Shown here one piece after another: positions 25,688 to 36,904 of a DNA stretch of 64,000 nt. Location: the NCBI GenBank assembly GCA_947561715.1, contig OX387201.1, forward strand, positions 9,004,001-9,068,000, given 5' to 3'. The position numbers and the translations under genes were made by a program. Position 1 is the stretch's first letter. Each line of letters opens with the position of its first letter. This DNA is from Ascidia mentula. Its lineage: Eukaryota; Chordata; Ascidiacea; Phlebobranchia; Ascidiidae. A model generated the notes under the pieces. That model was given only the letters and a program-made list of their open reading frames with translations. It had not been told where the DNA came from and did no database searches.

Positions 25688-28559
25688 CTACTCGGAATAT
25701 CTGAGGGAAACCCTTCCCTCCCCAACATTCATGCCAACGGGGCCAACATGGCGTACAAGAAACTCAACAACGCATCCAGGACCTTCAAATTTTGGGTTGG
25801 GCACTGACAAGCAATGCACTCGATATCGACCGGTGTATGACCGATCAAGTAGCAAGAACTCCGGCTCCAAGGCGCCACCTAGCTGCTGAGCATTTTCGAT
25901 CTGGCGGTCCGAAGTGAGACGATGCAATACCTCGCTGTATATTGTTCCAGCGGGTATGTTTTCAAAGTGCAAAGAGCAACTTAAGTGGAAAAGCTTCTTT
26001 GTCGCTTCGTCCCACGTCCAGTCAACCAACTTGCACGTGACCGGCGTGACGATCACGTGCGGTTGCTTAGGAACGTGCCTTCCGGACAAGATTTCTAAAA
26101 ATGCTACACGCGTGATATGATTGCCTGCTATAGCTGAGAGGGACATGGCATGAAACGGCGTGGGATGTTTCACGCACATGCTTTTGATGCTGCAAGTATC
26201 TACAAGGGGAGTAATTGTAAACTTTCCAAACTTCTGATCTCTTGTTTCAAAAGAGAATCTACAATCTCCAGCGTCTGTCCCAAGTTGAAGAACAGGCAAA
26301 GGGGATTTTTTCCACTCTTTGGCATTGATGGTCAGGTAACCGTCTGCCGAAGATGCGACGTGAAGCTCAAATAGCGGTGCGAGCTCTTGTTTGCTGCTCT
26401 CATCCGATTCAATTCCAACTCTTGGTAACTGCCTCTGACTGTCTGGAGGTATCTGTACAGCAATATAATTCCCAGCCTCCGACACTGATAGAGACAAATT
26501 GTCGCCGGTCAACTGTGGCATGCATTCCTGCCAGTTAAGGCAGTACCAGTGTCTGCCACGCACGCCGCCCGGGTCTCGCTTGGATCCATATCCAGGGCAG
26601 AAACTGGTAGAAAGGAGGTCAGCTGCTTGCAGGGGATAGTTGGGTGTCAAGTCTCGAAGAAGCTTCCAGAAACGCTCATTGTCGGTCGCGAATTTTTCGG
26701 GACCGAACTCTTCATAAACCCAACCCGGAGCAAAAATGGCAGCTGACAGTCCGTGCCTGAAGAGTATAGGCATGAGGTTAACAACAAAAGGTGTGAATGT
26801 TTAACACGGTTTATCTTATACCGTCTGGCGACGACCAACGCTTTGGAAGTGTTGTAGCCGCCACCGCCGAAAACGCCCCTCCCGAAAACATCGATTCCCA
26901 CATATACTTTTGCAGGATTGCCGGAAGCTTTTTTGGACATTTCTAGTTGTTTCTCGCTCCACGCGTAGTTGAGAAATATGCCATCAGTGACGTCATAAAA
27001 GCATCTAAGTCGAGTAAACGAACAAACAAAGTAATCGAAATAAACTTACATACATATTCTGCAAATGTGGAAAGACAGGGAAAAGAGAATTAATGATGAT
27101 GACCGACCTGTTTTTTTCGTTGAGCTCGTTTTGCCACACTAGTTTTCCATCGCACGTGACGCTGTCATACCATATTACTTTCGAGTGTTCGTCATGCAAA
27201 TGCATCTTTTCGGTGAGGTATTGAACGAAGTTAACCAACGCTTGAACTTTCGTAAGCTGAAAACAAATTTTAACTTAAATATTGGGAGCTACATAATAAC
27301 ATTGCTTACGTACAATTGCAAAAAAGAATAACTTAGAGTAGGATGCTTGATAAACGTTTTAAGTCGTGATTGGGTTTGTTGGCCTACATCCATAGAAAAT
27401 GCAATGGCAACGAAACGTATTGTTTCATCATTTCCTCCACGCTTGCAAATGAAGTTACATTTGCACAGCGGCAAAGCCGTTCTGGCAATTGTTCAAATGA
27501 CAAAAGTTATGTTTCCTCATATCTATTCTCTACCAACCTAATTTGTATGCAATGGAAAAGCGAGACTAAAACGTTTACCATTCCATATGTTTATCAGATG
27601 ATTAACCAACCTCAACTGGACACTCAAAGTTCATCAACCATCCATCAAAACCATAAAACTTTGCGATTTCCACAAGTCGGTCTGCAGTTGCTTTCCAGAT
27701 AGCTTCAGTGGATAGAAATGCTCTGCATCTATTAATGCACAAGACAAACTGCTTTTTTGTATTGAATAGAAGCGGCAATGCATCAGTTTCAGTATCAGTT
27801 TTGAACAGTAAGCTACTTCCAGATATAATGTTGTGCCTTATGAGCACACATCCATACATTTCTTGCAAAACAGATAAACATAATAAAATTTTCGGTGCAT
27901 AGATGAAACAAATAATTCTGAATGGAAATAGCACAGCCAGAAATTTAAAAGGATGTTGCAAACATACTAAACAATATTTAATCAATTTTAAAGATACTTG
28001 TTACCTTTTGGCCCCATCCGACGATTCCAGTATCAAAGTTCCTAGAACAGTCACACCATTTCGATGAGCCGCATTTGTCCATACTACTGGAGGAATAGTG
28101 ACAAAGTGGTGACTGAAATAAACAAATATGTCGATGCCGCTCCAATATTGAATGTGATATCCAACTGGTTTTTCTGATATTGCTCCTTGAACAAACCTGT
28201 TCAAAACCAAATAAACAGATATGGCTGTTACGCTACACAAAAAAGTTTCAACAACTATGCAACACATAGTAAGACCAGGAAACTAATACAAGGTAGACTA
28301 CTTGCCTGTCTTCAACATATCCTCCCATCATGTCATGGCATACTAATGTTCTTACAGCATCTGGTTTTATAACCTTAGGATTGTGAGGTACTCTTGCCAC
28401 ACTGTATGATTGGCCTTTATCAAGGGGATCATTTGGTTCCCAACCATAAAGCTCATCCAAAGTTTTAAGTGGCAAAGTTACGGGGAGACCCGCCTCAACA
28501 CTTCTCCCGGTAAATTCAGGACCCTTTTTCAAATCCACTACAATAGTTTGCTGTGCCAT
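25688..28559 (-). CDS. ENGASE: Cytosolic endo-beta-N-acetylglucosaminidase (GH85)
   Basis: Cuts the chitobiose core of free N-glycans in the cytosol during glycoprotein turnover. Six coding exons: 28306-28559, 28005-28196, 27607-27722, 27108-27246, 26822-27004 and 25688-26756, about 650 residues (human about 743). Recognised by HDMMGGYVEDRFVQG, DIFVYFSHHFVTIPP, FDGWLMNFEC, WYDSVTCDGKLVWQNELN and HGLSAAIFAPGWVYE, all GH85 hallmarks. The Asn-x-Glu pair of the family's catalytic site is present as N180-F-E182 (family knowledge plus alignment by eye). The first intron has a GC donor (AG|GCAAGT), which is the only choice that keeps frame and homology. Start chosen at ATG 28559, one base after a splice acceptor; an in-frame ATG at 28583 lies upstream of that acceptor. 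No signal peptide, as expected for a cytosolic enzyme. It follows PIGP so closely that an operon is likely. Confidence 0.97.
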
Positions 28560-28589
28560 GGCTTTTGAAATTAAGCAATGCAATTTATA
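28560..28589 (-). promoter_or_regulatory. Intercistronic gap with probable spliced-leader trans-splice acceptor
   Basis: Between the PIGP stop (28592-28590) and the ENGASE ATG (28559) lie only 30 bases. They end in a splice acceptor (TTTCAAAAG|C) one base before the ATG. No intron could fit here, and no promoter is evident, so the acceptor is best explained as a trans-splice site. Short or absent intercistronic spacing with spliced-leader addition is established for ascidian operons; that this pair is one is inference. Confidence 0.6.
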
Positions 28590-29560
28590 CTAACGGTTGA
28601 AAGTCACTGTAAAGCCTTCCCCGGATTTCAGTTGACTGAATTTTGGCACTTTGTATTCTTTTACCGGTGGAACTGAATAAGAGGCAATTTGCTCTTTATA
28701 ACTCTTTTGGTGCTTGGTCAAGTCGTTTAAATAAGAATATTCCCGTATTTCATCTGTTCGAAAAGTCACCATGAGTTAATGTCGAGGTTGTTTGGGTGCA
28801 AAAGCAACTTACCAGCAAGGGCAAATGAATTCACCAAATTCAGAAAGAAATAAAACACAAGAAATGCAATGAATGCAAATGATAAAAGAGCAGGAATCGC
28901 AACTGCCCAGTACCTAAAAAATAAGCTAAATGTATACAGCATTACATTACACAATCCCAGCATTTGATTTAAAGCCAAACTAACATATTTAACAGCAACA
29001 AATATGTATTGAGTATAAATAGACTGGCCCATATTGCTATTAACACTGTCATGTTAAAGACGTTTCGACAAAAACTTATATTGATGGAGCTCTACCAATC
29101 GCGTCAGTCAAACTGATGATGACAAAAGTTTTTGTCGAAACGTCTTTAACATGACAGTGTTAATAGCAATATGGGCCAGTCTATTTATACTCAGCATTAT
29201 GAGAAAACCCGTGAGTTGTGTTCCTAAATATGTATTATTTTGCATAGATTTTATTAACATTTAAAGTAAAATTGGCGGTTTTAAATTTGCATTTAAAGTA
29301 TGATTAAATTATATATGCTTGTACAAACATACTTGGATGGCAAGTAGGTAACTCCAACTACTTGCAGAAGATGATCAGGAGTGTACGACCAAAGCAAAAA
29401 AACTCCTGCAAAGCAAATCAATATCGGATTCTTGAAAACATGGCATTGGTTTCACATTTAAGAAGAAAAAAATCTTACCAAATAAAACAAAGCTTGTTAA
29501 ATAAAGAACAAAACCATAGAGTGCTCGTTCAGGAGTGGGGGCTGGACTGTGTTCTGGCAT
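28590..29560 (-). CDS. PIGP: GPI-GlcNAc transferase subunit P
   Basis: Small membrane subunit of the complex that adds GlcNAc to phosphatidylinositol at the ER, the first step of GPI-anchor synthesis. Exons 29479-29560, 29333-29405, 28813-28913 and 28590-28753 give 139 residues, close to the vertebrate size (about 134-158). It starts MPEHSPAPTPERALYGFVLY, the conserved PIGP N-terminus, has a first membrane segment, then TYLPSKYWAVAIP and a second membrane segment (about residues 55-80), and a short polar tail. All exon phases agree. An intron at 28914-29332 carries a large inverted repeat. It is the upstream partner of ENGASE on the same strand. Confidence 0.95.
29011..29192. repeat. Perfect 67-bp inverted repeat with 48-bp spacer (MITE-like)
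   Basis: Arms 29011-29077 and 29126-29192 are exact reverse complements (GAGTATAAATAGACTGGCCC ... and its complement). It sits inside the second PIGP intron. The spacer plus inner right arm contain CTGATGA followed by a GACAAAA/TTTTGTC hairpin and GAAAC, which resembles a hammerhead-ribozyme core. Perfect arms suggest a recent insertion or strong conversion between arms. I see no clear target duplication, so the family is unknown. Confidence 0.9.
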
Positions 29561-31035
29561 TTGGTTACATTTGATAAACTCAAGTAACAGTGTTGCACTG
29601 CCTAAGAAACTAGCATATATGCTAACATTTAGCAACAAAACCAGCAGCAGTTACGAGAGTACAAGATGCGGGTCTAGTGCGGAAACGTACTTATATATGT
29701 TCCGAAAGTGGGGGAACTCCCAAAAATGTCACCACAAAGGTTGAGGCAAGCTGTAACTACACAAAAAATACGTCATTGTGACGTCACAGTCCGAAGTAAC
29801 ACGCACTGGCATAGTTAGCATCCGAGTATCGGCAAAAGGTAAAGCTGCAATGAAACTGGTCTGTGCTTTAACAATGAAACGAAACCTATTTCAAGGGTTA
29901 GGGGAGTGAGGTTAAAATTAATAGTCTGACACCCGTATCCATAAATAGTTTAGTTTCAGCTCAGTTTATATTAAACCATGCTGTATAAGTGAAAAATTAT
30001 ATGGCTGTTGTTCGTTGCTATTGTGCCGTACGGCATAAAATGCTCTTACGCGAGAACCGCAAATAGGAGAGGGCATATGCGTTGTTTTAATCTTTTCTCA
30101 ATGCCGAATGTATAAGGATTCCGGTTTATGTCGCAAGACACTGCGTCGTTGTATTTTTTATCGCAATGTGAGAACGTAAATTTGGTTGGACTAACATGTA
30201 CCAAGTTCTGATTTATGTTATTAGCGCTTTGCATTATTACGCAGTGCAGATCTAAAAAGACAGACAACTTTGGGAGAAGATATATGAACGCTTGATTTGT
30301 TTCTAAACAAATGCCGACACGAACCAGGCGAGTTATTTCTCACGCAATATGTTATTTTTATTCTAGTATCTGCAGTGGCAACGTTATTTTTAAATTGAAA
30401 TGAAATAAAACATTTTGCAGCGATTGCCTCCAAGCATTTAAAATGAAACCTTGCATTGTTTCTTTAAAATCAAGAATGCACACCATTCCAAGCAATTCTA
30501 GAATATCATTTCAACAGTCAATTAAGTCTGATAGGAGATGGCGCTCCTAATTGTTGATCATAAAAGGTATCTCTTGCGCACTCTAGCGGTACAAGTCCGC
30601 CAGCAGTGTATTTATGAAAGTACAACAGTCTTCTTTGCCACTCCAGCAAACGCAAATGCGAATCTATTATCTTTAGCAGTTACCTCAGAAGAATAACTCC
30701 AAACTAGTTGACAAACTTTCCCAAATTAATATAAGTGGCCTGCTTAATTCCCTAGTAACGTATTTCTAAGAACAACATTAAAACAACAGTTATTTACAGC
30801 AGATAAACTAATATCTTTATTAAAGTATTAAGTGCAATATGCAATGTTTAAAGAGCATAGAAGAACATGCATAAATTCATAAGAACTAATTCAACCTGTG
30901 CTAATAAACAACAAAATAGTACAACATATACACAATGCGAAAGTTTATATCGAACCCTGAGCACTACGAAATCACATCTGCACTGTGGAGACTATATGGG
31001 ACGAAACAGTGTGTGCCCATCTGTCAAAGCGAATT
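29561..31035. other. Intergenic region between PIGP start and P450 end
   Basis: AT-rich, no exon recognised. It must hold the promoter of the PIGP-ENGASE unit and the 3' UTR of the P450. A TTTATT (AATAAA on the minus strand) at 30816-30821, about 215 bases past the P450 stop, is a candidate poly(A) signal. Confidence 0.55.
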
Positions 31036-33435
31036 CTAACGCATTTTCATGACAAATTTGTAAGGGTAAGGCGAAGTGATAATTCCAGGTGCCCCTTTCA
31101 TCGTTGGCGTTGGTTGTTTAGTATTGCCGAGCACGCGGAACTTCTGAAGGATCGAAACAAGAAAAAGGAACATTTCCTTCCGAGCCAAACTTTCGCCCAA
31201 ACAACTACGAGGACCAATTGAAAAGGCCAGAACCTTGTCCGATTTGACATATCGACCTTCACTGTCGAGGTGTCTTTCTGGATCAAATCTCTGCGGATCT
31301 GGCCAGTGGTTTGGGTCGTTGTGAACGCTCCAAAAATTAGCTAAAACCTATTGCAAGTAGTAAGGAGTAATCAGTTCGAGCATCTTAATTGGGCACATGT
31401 TTTTTGCTAACCTGTGTGTTCTTGGGTATGCAGTAGCCCATAAAGGAAACCTCTTCAGCTGTGGCATGTGGAACACCTAACGGCACAACTGTCGCCGTGC
31501 GTAGGACTTCTTGAATAAACGCTTTGGTGTAAGGGAGATCAGCCGATAAGGAAACTTTGCCATCTGAACCTGATTAAAACGGCATAGATTTCAAATTATC
31601 CCAACCAAGGGCAAAAAATGTTACCAATGACATCGTCAATTTCTTTGTGGATTCTTTCCTGGACATTTGGGTATTTAACCAAATACAAACACATCCACCG
31701 AATAGAACTTGTAGTTGTGTCAACACCAGCAGAAATAAGATCCTTCAAGTAGTATATAAGCTGTTTCATCTGCAAATAATGTTGGGGTAAGTATAATAAA
31801 AACAGCTATTCATTGAAGTCCTACATACAGTAAACCCTGGAGTGTTCTTCTTGTGCTCCATCAAAAACAGATCAACAAAGTCTTGTGGCTCATTAAAATT
31901 ATTATTTTTGATATGTTGATTTATAATTTCCATGCATAGTTCTGGTAAGAAAAGAAGACGTGAGAAAAGAATTAAACATCAATAAAATGAACAGCCTTAT
32001 CATACCATTGGCAATTTTCATTCCTTCTTTCATCCTGTTAAATTGGCCCCTTATTGGTGGCAAAAACCGGACCCATGGAAACATGGAAATTGCAAAGAAA
32101 ACATAGGCAGCAGTCCGTATGCTGAACAAAGAACAATGCAACACTTAAAATGAGCCTGAAAACTACAAACAGGTACCAAACAAAATGATCAATTACTAAT
32201 AAATTAACAATATAATCACACCTTTTAACCGACTCATGTATGTAGTTCAGCAGTTTCTCATTTTGTTGTTTATCACAATATTCCTTCATTACAATGTCTG
32301 TTAAAACGTTGGCAACTGCTACCAACAAGTCATCCTAAGTGCATTAAATAAATGTTATGCTTTTTGAAACAAACACCGTGCATTCACTATTTTTTAGGCA
32401 ATCACTTATTTCTGTAGTTAAATTTTTGCATTATCCATTATTTGTTTGGAAAGATTAACAGAAAAACTGTCTCTTGTTTCAGAATTTATAATTTTGAATT
32501 TGTGAGTGTTGCACTGACTATCAATAAAAGTGGAATTTATTCAGTTAAATGTCTTTGTGATCATTGCCATGACGAAGGACATCTGTACATAATATTGCCA
32601 AAAAGGCAATTTAGTTTATTAGGTAGACCTTCTATGGTGGCACATTATGTGGGCATTTACATTCAGAACACAGAGTTTGATTATAATCTTCAGCATATTA
32701 CATTGAGGATTGTACGCATATGATTTAAACAAAAGTTACTAATTTAGAAAATATAACTAACCTCAAGTATGAAAGGTTGCTCATTTTTTCCCTTTAGTTT
32801 AAACAATAATATTTCAATTTCCTTGAGGATTTTTGTTTCTATGGATTCTTCACCAAAACCTTTCCTAAAAGCACATATAAGGTTTCAACATCTTTACAAA
32901 TAATGACCAAACAAATTTATAACACAACTTTTCAGTAACAATACATTACCCAGATAAAGCACGAGCTCCAAAGTTTTTTTGAACTTTCCAAACACTGTAT
33001 GGGTGGAGAAATATTATTCCTTGACCACCTTCACAGCTAACGTTTGAAAAGAAGGTGTGGTATCGATTAGAAAATGGAATTGCCTGCACCACAAATGCCT
33101 AAGAAATGTTTTCATAGTATTATATTGTTGTAAGTTTAGGCCATTTAACACACAACCTGGTTAATAGCCTCAAAGCTATTTAAGATTAAAGTGGGGTTTG
33201 ACCCAATTTTGGTGTATATGATTGGTCCAAAGGTCTTTGACCACTTTGAAAAAGTTTGTTCAGGGTGTTGGCTGAGATAGGGAATGCATCCCAGAAAGGG
33301 AAACCCAAAAGGACCTGGAGGAAGTTTGCTGCGTTTCTGTGACAGGTGTGTTAAGAAAATATAAGCAACTGTTGCAACAATAATAAAGGCCAAAGTTGGG
33401 GTAAAGTTATCAGTAAAATAACACATCTCCCACAT
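31036..33435 (-). CDS. Cytochrome P450, clan 2 (CYP2-like)
   Basis: Membrane-bound haem monooxygenase; substrate unknown. Nine exons: 33157-33435, 32950-33098, 32762-32864, 32222-32334, 32006-32121, 31829-31941, 31625-31769, 31412-31569 and 31036-31347, giving about 495 residues, normal for a microsomal P450. Seen: N-terminal membrane anchor followed by the proline hinge LPPGPFGFPFLG, I-helix DLISAGVDTTTSS with the oxygen-activating threonine, K-helix EVLR (ExxR), FDPERH, and the haem loop FSIGPRSCLGESLARKE with the ligand Cys near residue 441. All catalytic signatures are intact. ATG at 33435 is used; an in-frame ATG at 33426 is also possible. The clan assignment rests on the hinge and I-helix style; the family number cannot be given without a tree. 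Confidence 0.96.
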
Positions 33436-33597
33436 TGTTTTGTAGTCTTCCTAAATTGTCCATACCAACTGCCTTAAAAGTGATTAAAAGAATGATTCAA
33501 TTTGAAATAACTAGATTGACAAACATTTGTAAACTTCACCAAAATTGTAAAAACACTACAACAGAAGCAAATATTGTATTTTACTATTTCTTGGGCT

Positions 33598-34710
33598 CTG
33601 GGTTTTTTTTTTCACCAAAAAATTTGTGTCAAATGACCAAAATGACAGTAAAAATTTAGGACATTTTCAAATTTATTTTGGTCATTTGCGATATAACAAA
33701 AAGAAATAAGGAAACGCATTGTTTATTAACAACAACTTTGCAACATAAACAAACGCAACACATCAAAGACACAATACTACGCATCGGATTTATAGCGCAA
33801 TCGTTTCGCGCTACTTGACCATTGCGCATATGCACTGTCGTAGTTAAATTCTTTAAACGATAATGCGTTAAGCCTCAAACGCATAAGTGTGTCGGCGGTG
33901 CAACACTGCAAACGGTTTCTTATTGGGGTTTTTAAGCGTGTTAATAGGCTAAACCCCCTTTCAACAGTTGCGTTTTCCGCATTAAAAACAAGTAACACAT
34001 TTGCAATTACTGAAAGATTTGGCCAATCTTCATCCCGTGTAGCAATTATTTTAAGCACTTTGCGCCAGTCATCTTCTGTTTGGCAATTGCGCATTACTTC
34101 AAATTTAAAGTTTGACCATTCTGATTCGATATCATTTTGTTGTAATTTATAAAATGCCGCCAAAGCTCTGATGCTATTATTGCCATATGATATAATGCCA
34201 TCAGAGTTCTCCGGAAAATCCTTGCAACGTGGATTGGCCTGTGCCAGATACAACTTTAGCTCTTTTTCTAGGTTGTTCTTCGCGCTCCATTATTCACTGA
34301 GTTATGTGGTATTGCGATCGTTCACAAAAATGTAAGCAACTTTCAAGAGTAGACTTGTTTATATAGGCAATACGCTGCGTTTGTTTAATTAAAAAAAACA
34401 AATGAAGGACAATAATCCCTATTGTTAACAAACCATGCAACTGTAACCGTATTCTTATCGCACAAAAGTCGCAAAACCCGCGTCCTGCTGGGTGTTATCG
34501 ACCGTCGGCCGCTCGAAAACGATTCGCCGGGAGTCACAAAAGCGACGTCCGGGGCAACACAAAGGGAATTTTCGCCTACCGATGAGACGCTCGAATAATG
34601 TACCAGTCAATTTCCTTTCGGACATTGTGTCCGAAACGGCTTTTGTTTTTTGTGTCATTTACAAAAAAAATGTGTCAATGACCGACAAATGACACAAAAA
34701 AAAAACCCAG
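33598..34710 (-). mobile_element. hAT DNA transposon, internally deleted, with perfect target duplication
   Basis: The 1113-bp element has terminal inverted repeats CTGGGTTTTTTTTTT at 33598 and its complement ending at 34710. It is flanked by a perfect 8-bp duplication CTTGGGCT (33590-33597 and 34711-34718), the hAT hallmark. Inside, on the minus strand, is only the C-terminal part of a transposase, so the element is a deletion derivative that would need an enzyme supplied from elsewhere. Perfect duplication and clean ends suggest recent insertion, into the gap between the P450 5' end and the Kv4 3' end. Confidence 0.88.
33777..34253 (-). pseudogene. hAT transposase C-terminal dimerisation domain (truncated)
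   Basis: A 158-residue open frame containing EDWPNLSVIANVLLVFNAEN, then ATVERGFSLL and TPIRNRLQ, the hAT dimerisation motif near the C-terminus of these transposases (ZNF862/KIAA1586-like lineage). The BED finger and the catalytic part are absent from the element. The frame is intact to its stop, in line with a young copy. Confidence 0.88.
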
Positions 34711-34718
34711 CTTGGGCT

Positions 34719-36904
34719 TAACATCACCACAATTTTCCCTCCCAGGTCAGTCTTACAGAAGCGATTTCCGACCACGTCACGCCCCATTTCACTGGAAACG
34801 TAAGGGAAAAAATATTTGCCAGGGGTCCTTCCAGAACCGACCGAGGACCAGTGTCGGTACTTGAGGCATCCGTGCGTTCAGGGAGAACAACTCGACCCAT
34901 AATATAAGGTAAGGATGCCACACGCTTCATGCACGCATCTCCAAAAACAGATCTAGAAGCTGAAGTGTGTGAAACCCCTCCCCCCCCCCCCCCGTTATTT
35001 GCCACAAGGCCAGTCTATGAAAACACTATCTACGTCAAAGCGACCCATAGTCTAAAAAGGTTGGGGATCTTTGCTGTACCCTACATATTTTTGGTTGACA
35101 AACTGACTAGTTTAGCCCATAATTGTTCACGTAGGCTAATTTGCAAAACAAGGTTGTGCGAGCGTTACAATTGTTTCTATTAGCGTTGCACACACAAAAG
35201 CTTAACTATAACTTAACAAAGTTGTGAATGCGCCCTACTCTAATACGCAATAGTCGGCATAGTGATCCAAATGATCTCGCTTAATGAAATTAAGGCCCAC
35301 TAGCATGATAATTAGGCAACGCACAGAAACCGTCGCTATCAAATACTGACGTAGAAAACGCATGCGCCAATTCGTATTGAATAGTACAAAACCACACTTT
35401 TGGTTAATTGGCGAGGAACGCGGACAATTTGCCGCGGATAGGCTACTTAATATTAATCTTGCTTAAATAATATGATTTATTCAGGTAACTTCAGAATATT
35501 ATGCATGAAGTTGGATGGCCAGACCGCGATTCTCAGTTTAACAAACACGTATGGAAAAAGGTTTCCACTAACCCCCTTCGAAGTTTATGTGAACTCTGCA
35601 CATAAAAATCGATGAGAGTTGCAAATTTGTCCGTTCATTTGCGGACTATATGACCCCACGGGGATGCATTTCACTAATAAGCAATTATGCAGAGAGAAAG
35701 GTTTCGGAAAATGAAAAATTAAAAGTTACAAGCCATTGCAGGCTAATTGTCCTGATGAAGGTTATGTCGTTCCAAATGCTGTTTAAAAAGATAAGTTATA
35801 TATTGAACAATGTTTATTAAAGATGTACAAAACCGTCAGTTATGTTCTGAAACAATGTTGTTGTTTTGCACAATCTATTGTTGGTGTCTCCAAGGCCGCT
35901 GCATTATTTCCTCATTGCGTATTTGCCTTCGCAGCAACCAATGACGACAGAAAAAGATTGGCGGACTAAAACAATTCTCTAAATCGGGTCTGAAATTGAT
36001 GAATCAGGAACAGGAATCATATCTTCGGGTCGCTGGTCGATATTTTATTTGTACATCAATTTTCTCTTGAACCGCGCGCACGGCTTGAAACATAGTTAAA
36101 TATATATTCTGCACAAGGTAAGTTTCGCAGAAAACAATGACACAGTATCGATGGAGAGGACAATTCGCGCGAAAGTGTTTCAGATCACACAACACACGAA
36201 AACGCCGTATGATGTATATAAATGAAAGAAGTATGTTACTTCAAAACACAGGGGTTTTACGATTTTACAGGATAGACCTTTACAGATTCCAAAGAATTCA
36301 CAGCGGGATGTAATATTTTATTTTTGCCGAGTGAAACCATGATTAAAATCGAAACTACCAGGCGAGGCGCAAAACTTAAAGAGAACGAAAATCCTTTGCG
36401 TGTACGGATCGAACTTCATTTCACAGTTTGTTGCCCTCACTCGGTTTAATCTAACTTCGTGCCGATTTCAATACGATGTCACGGGTTGGGCAGGACTTAA
36501 TTACAACTTTTTTACAGTTGACCCTGTTGACGTTATGAAGACAAATTTGTCAGGGGCAACCAGCGCGCGACTAACGCAGTTTGCTTTACCAGATCTTTTC
36601 TTAGACACACTATTGCACTTTAATTTCAACAAAGTCGATGACCTTGTCGATATACGAAGACGCGATCAGGCCATCGGTGCGAATATCACACAGATACGAC
36701 ACGGCGCGTGCAAGCAAACGTACATCTTTTCACCACATTTTTTGAGGATACGCACGATAACCAAACGCGTTAACGCCCCTGTCAGCACTACATGACAGGG
36801 GTATTTTATCGCAGTTCATTTGCCTTGGAGCGACTACACTCCAACGAACACAAACAAGGGCGTGTTTTTTGAGGATGGAACAGCTGGCGCGTGTGTGTCG
36901 TGCG
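34719..36904. other. Intergenic region downstream of Kv4
   Basis: No recognised gene. Contains a run of 14 C at 34980-34993 and an unrecognised minus-strand frame (34724-35005, 93 codons) whose start depends on that homopolymer, so I do not call it a gene. The rest is AT-rich and should include the Kv4 3' UTR. Confidence 0.55.

Noticed and set aside
26647-26940. Separate Met-initiated frame inside ENGASE
   Set aside because: It is the ENGASE exon 26822-27004 read through its donor into the intron.
34724-35005. 93-codon minus-strand frame with a poly-Gly start
   Set aside because: The Gly run is just the C14 homopolymer; no family recognised and no other support.
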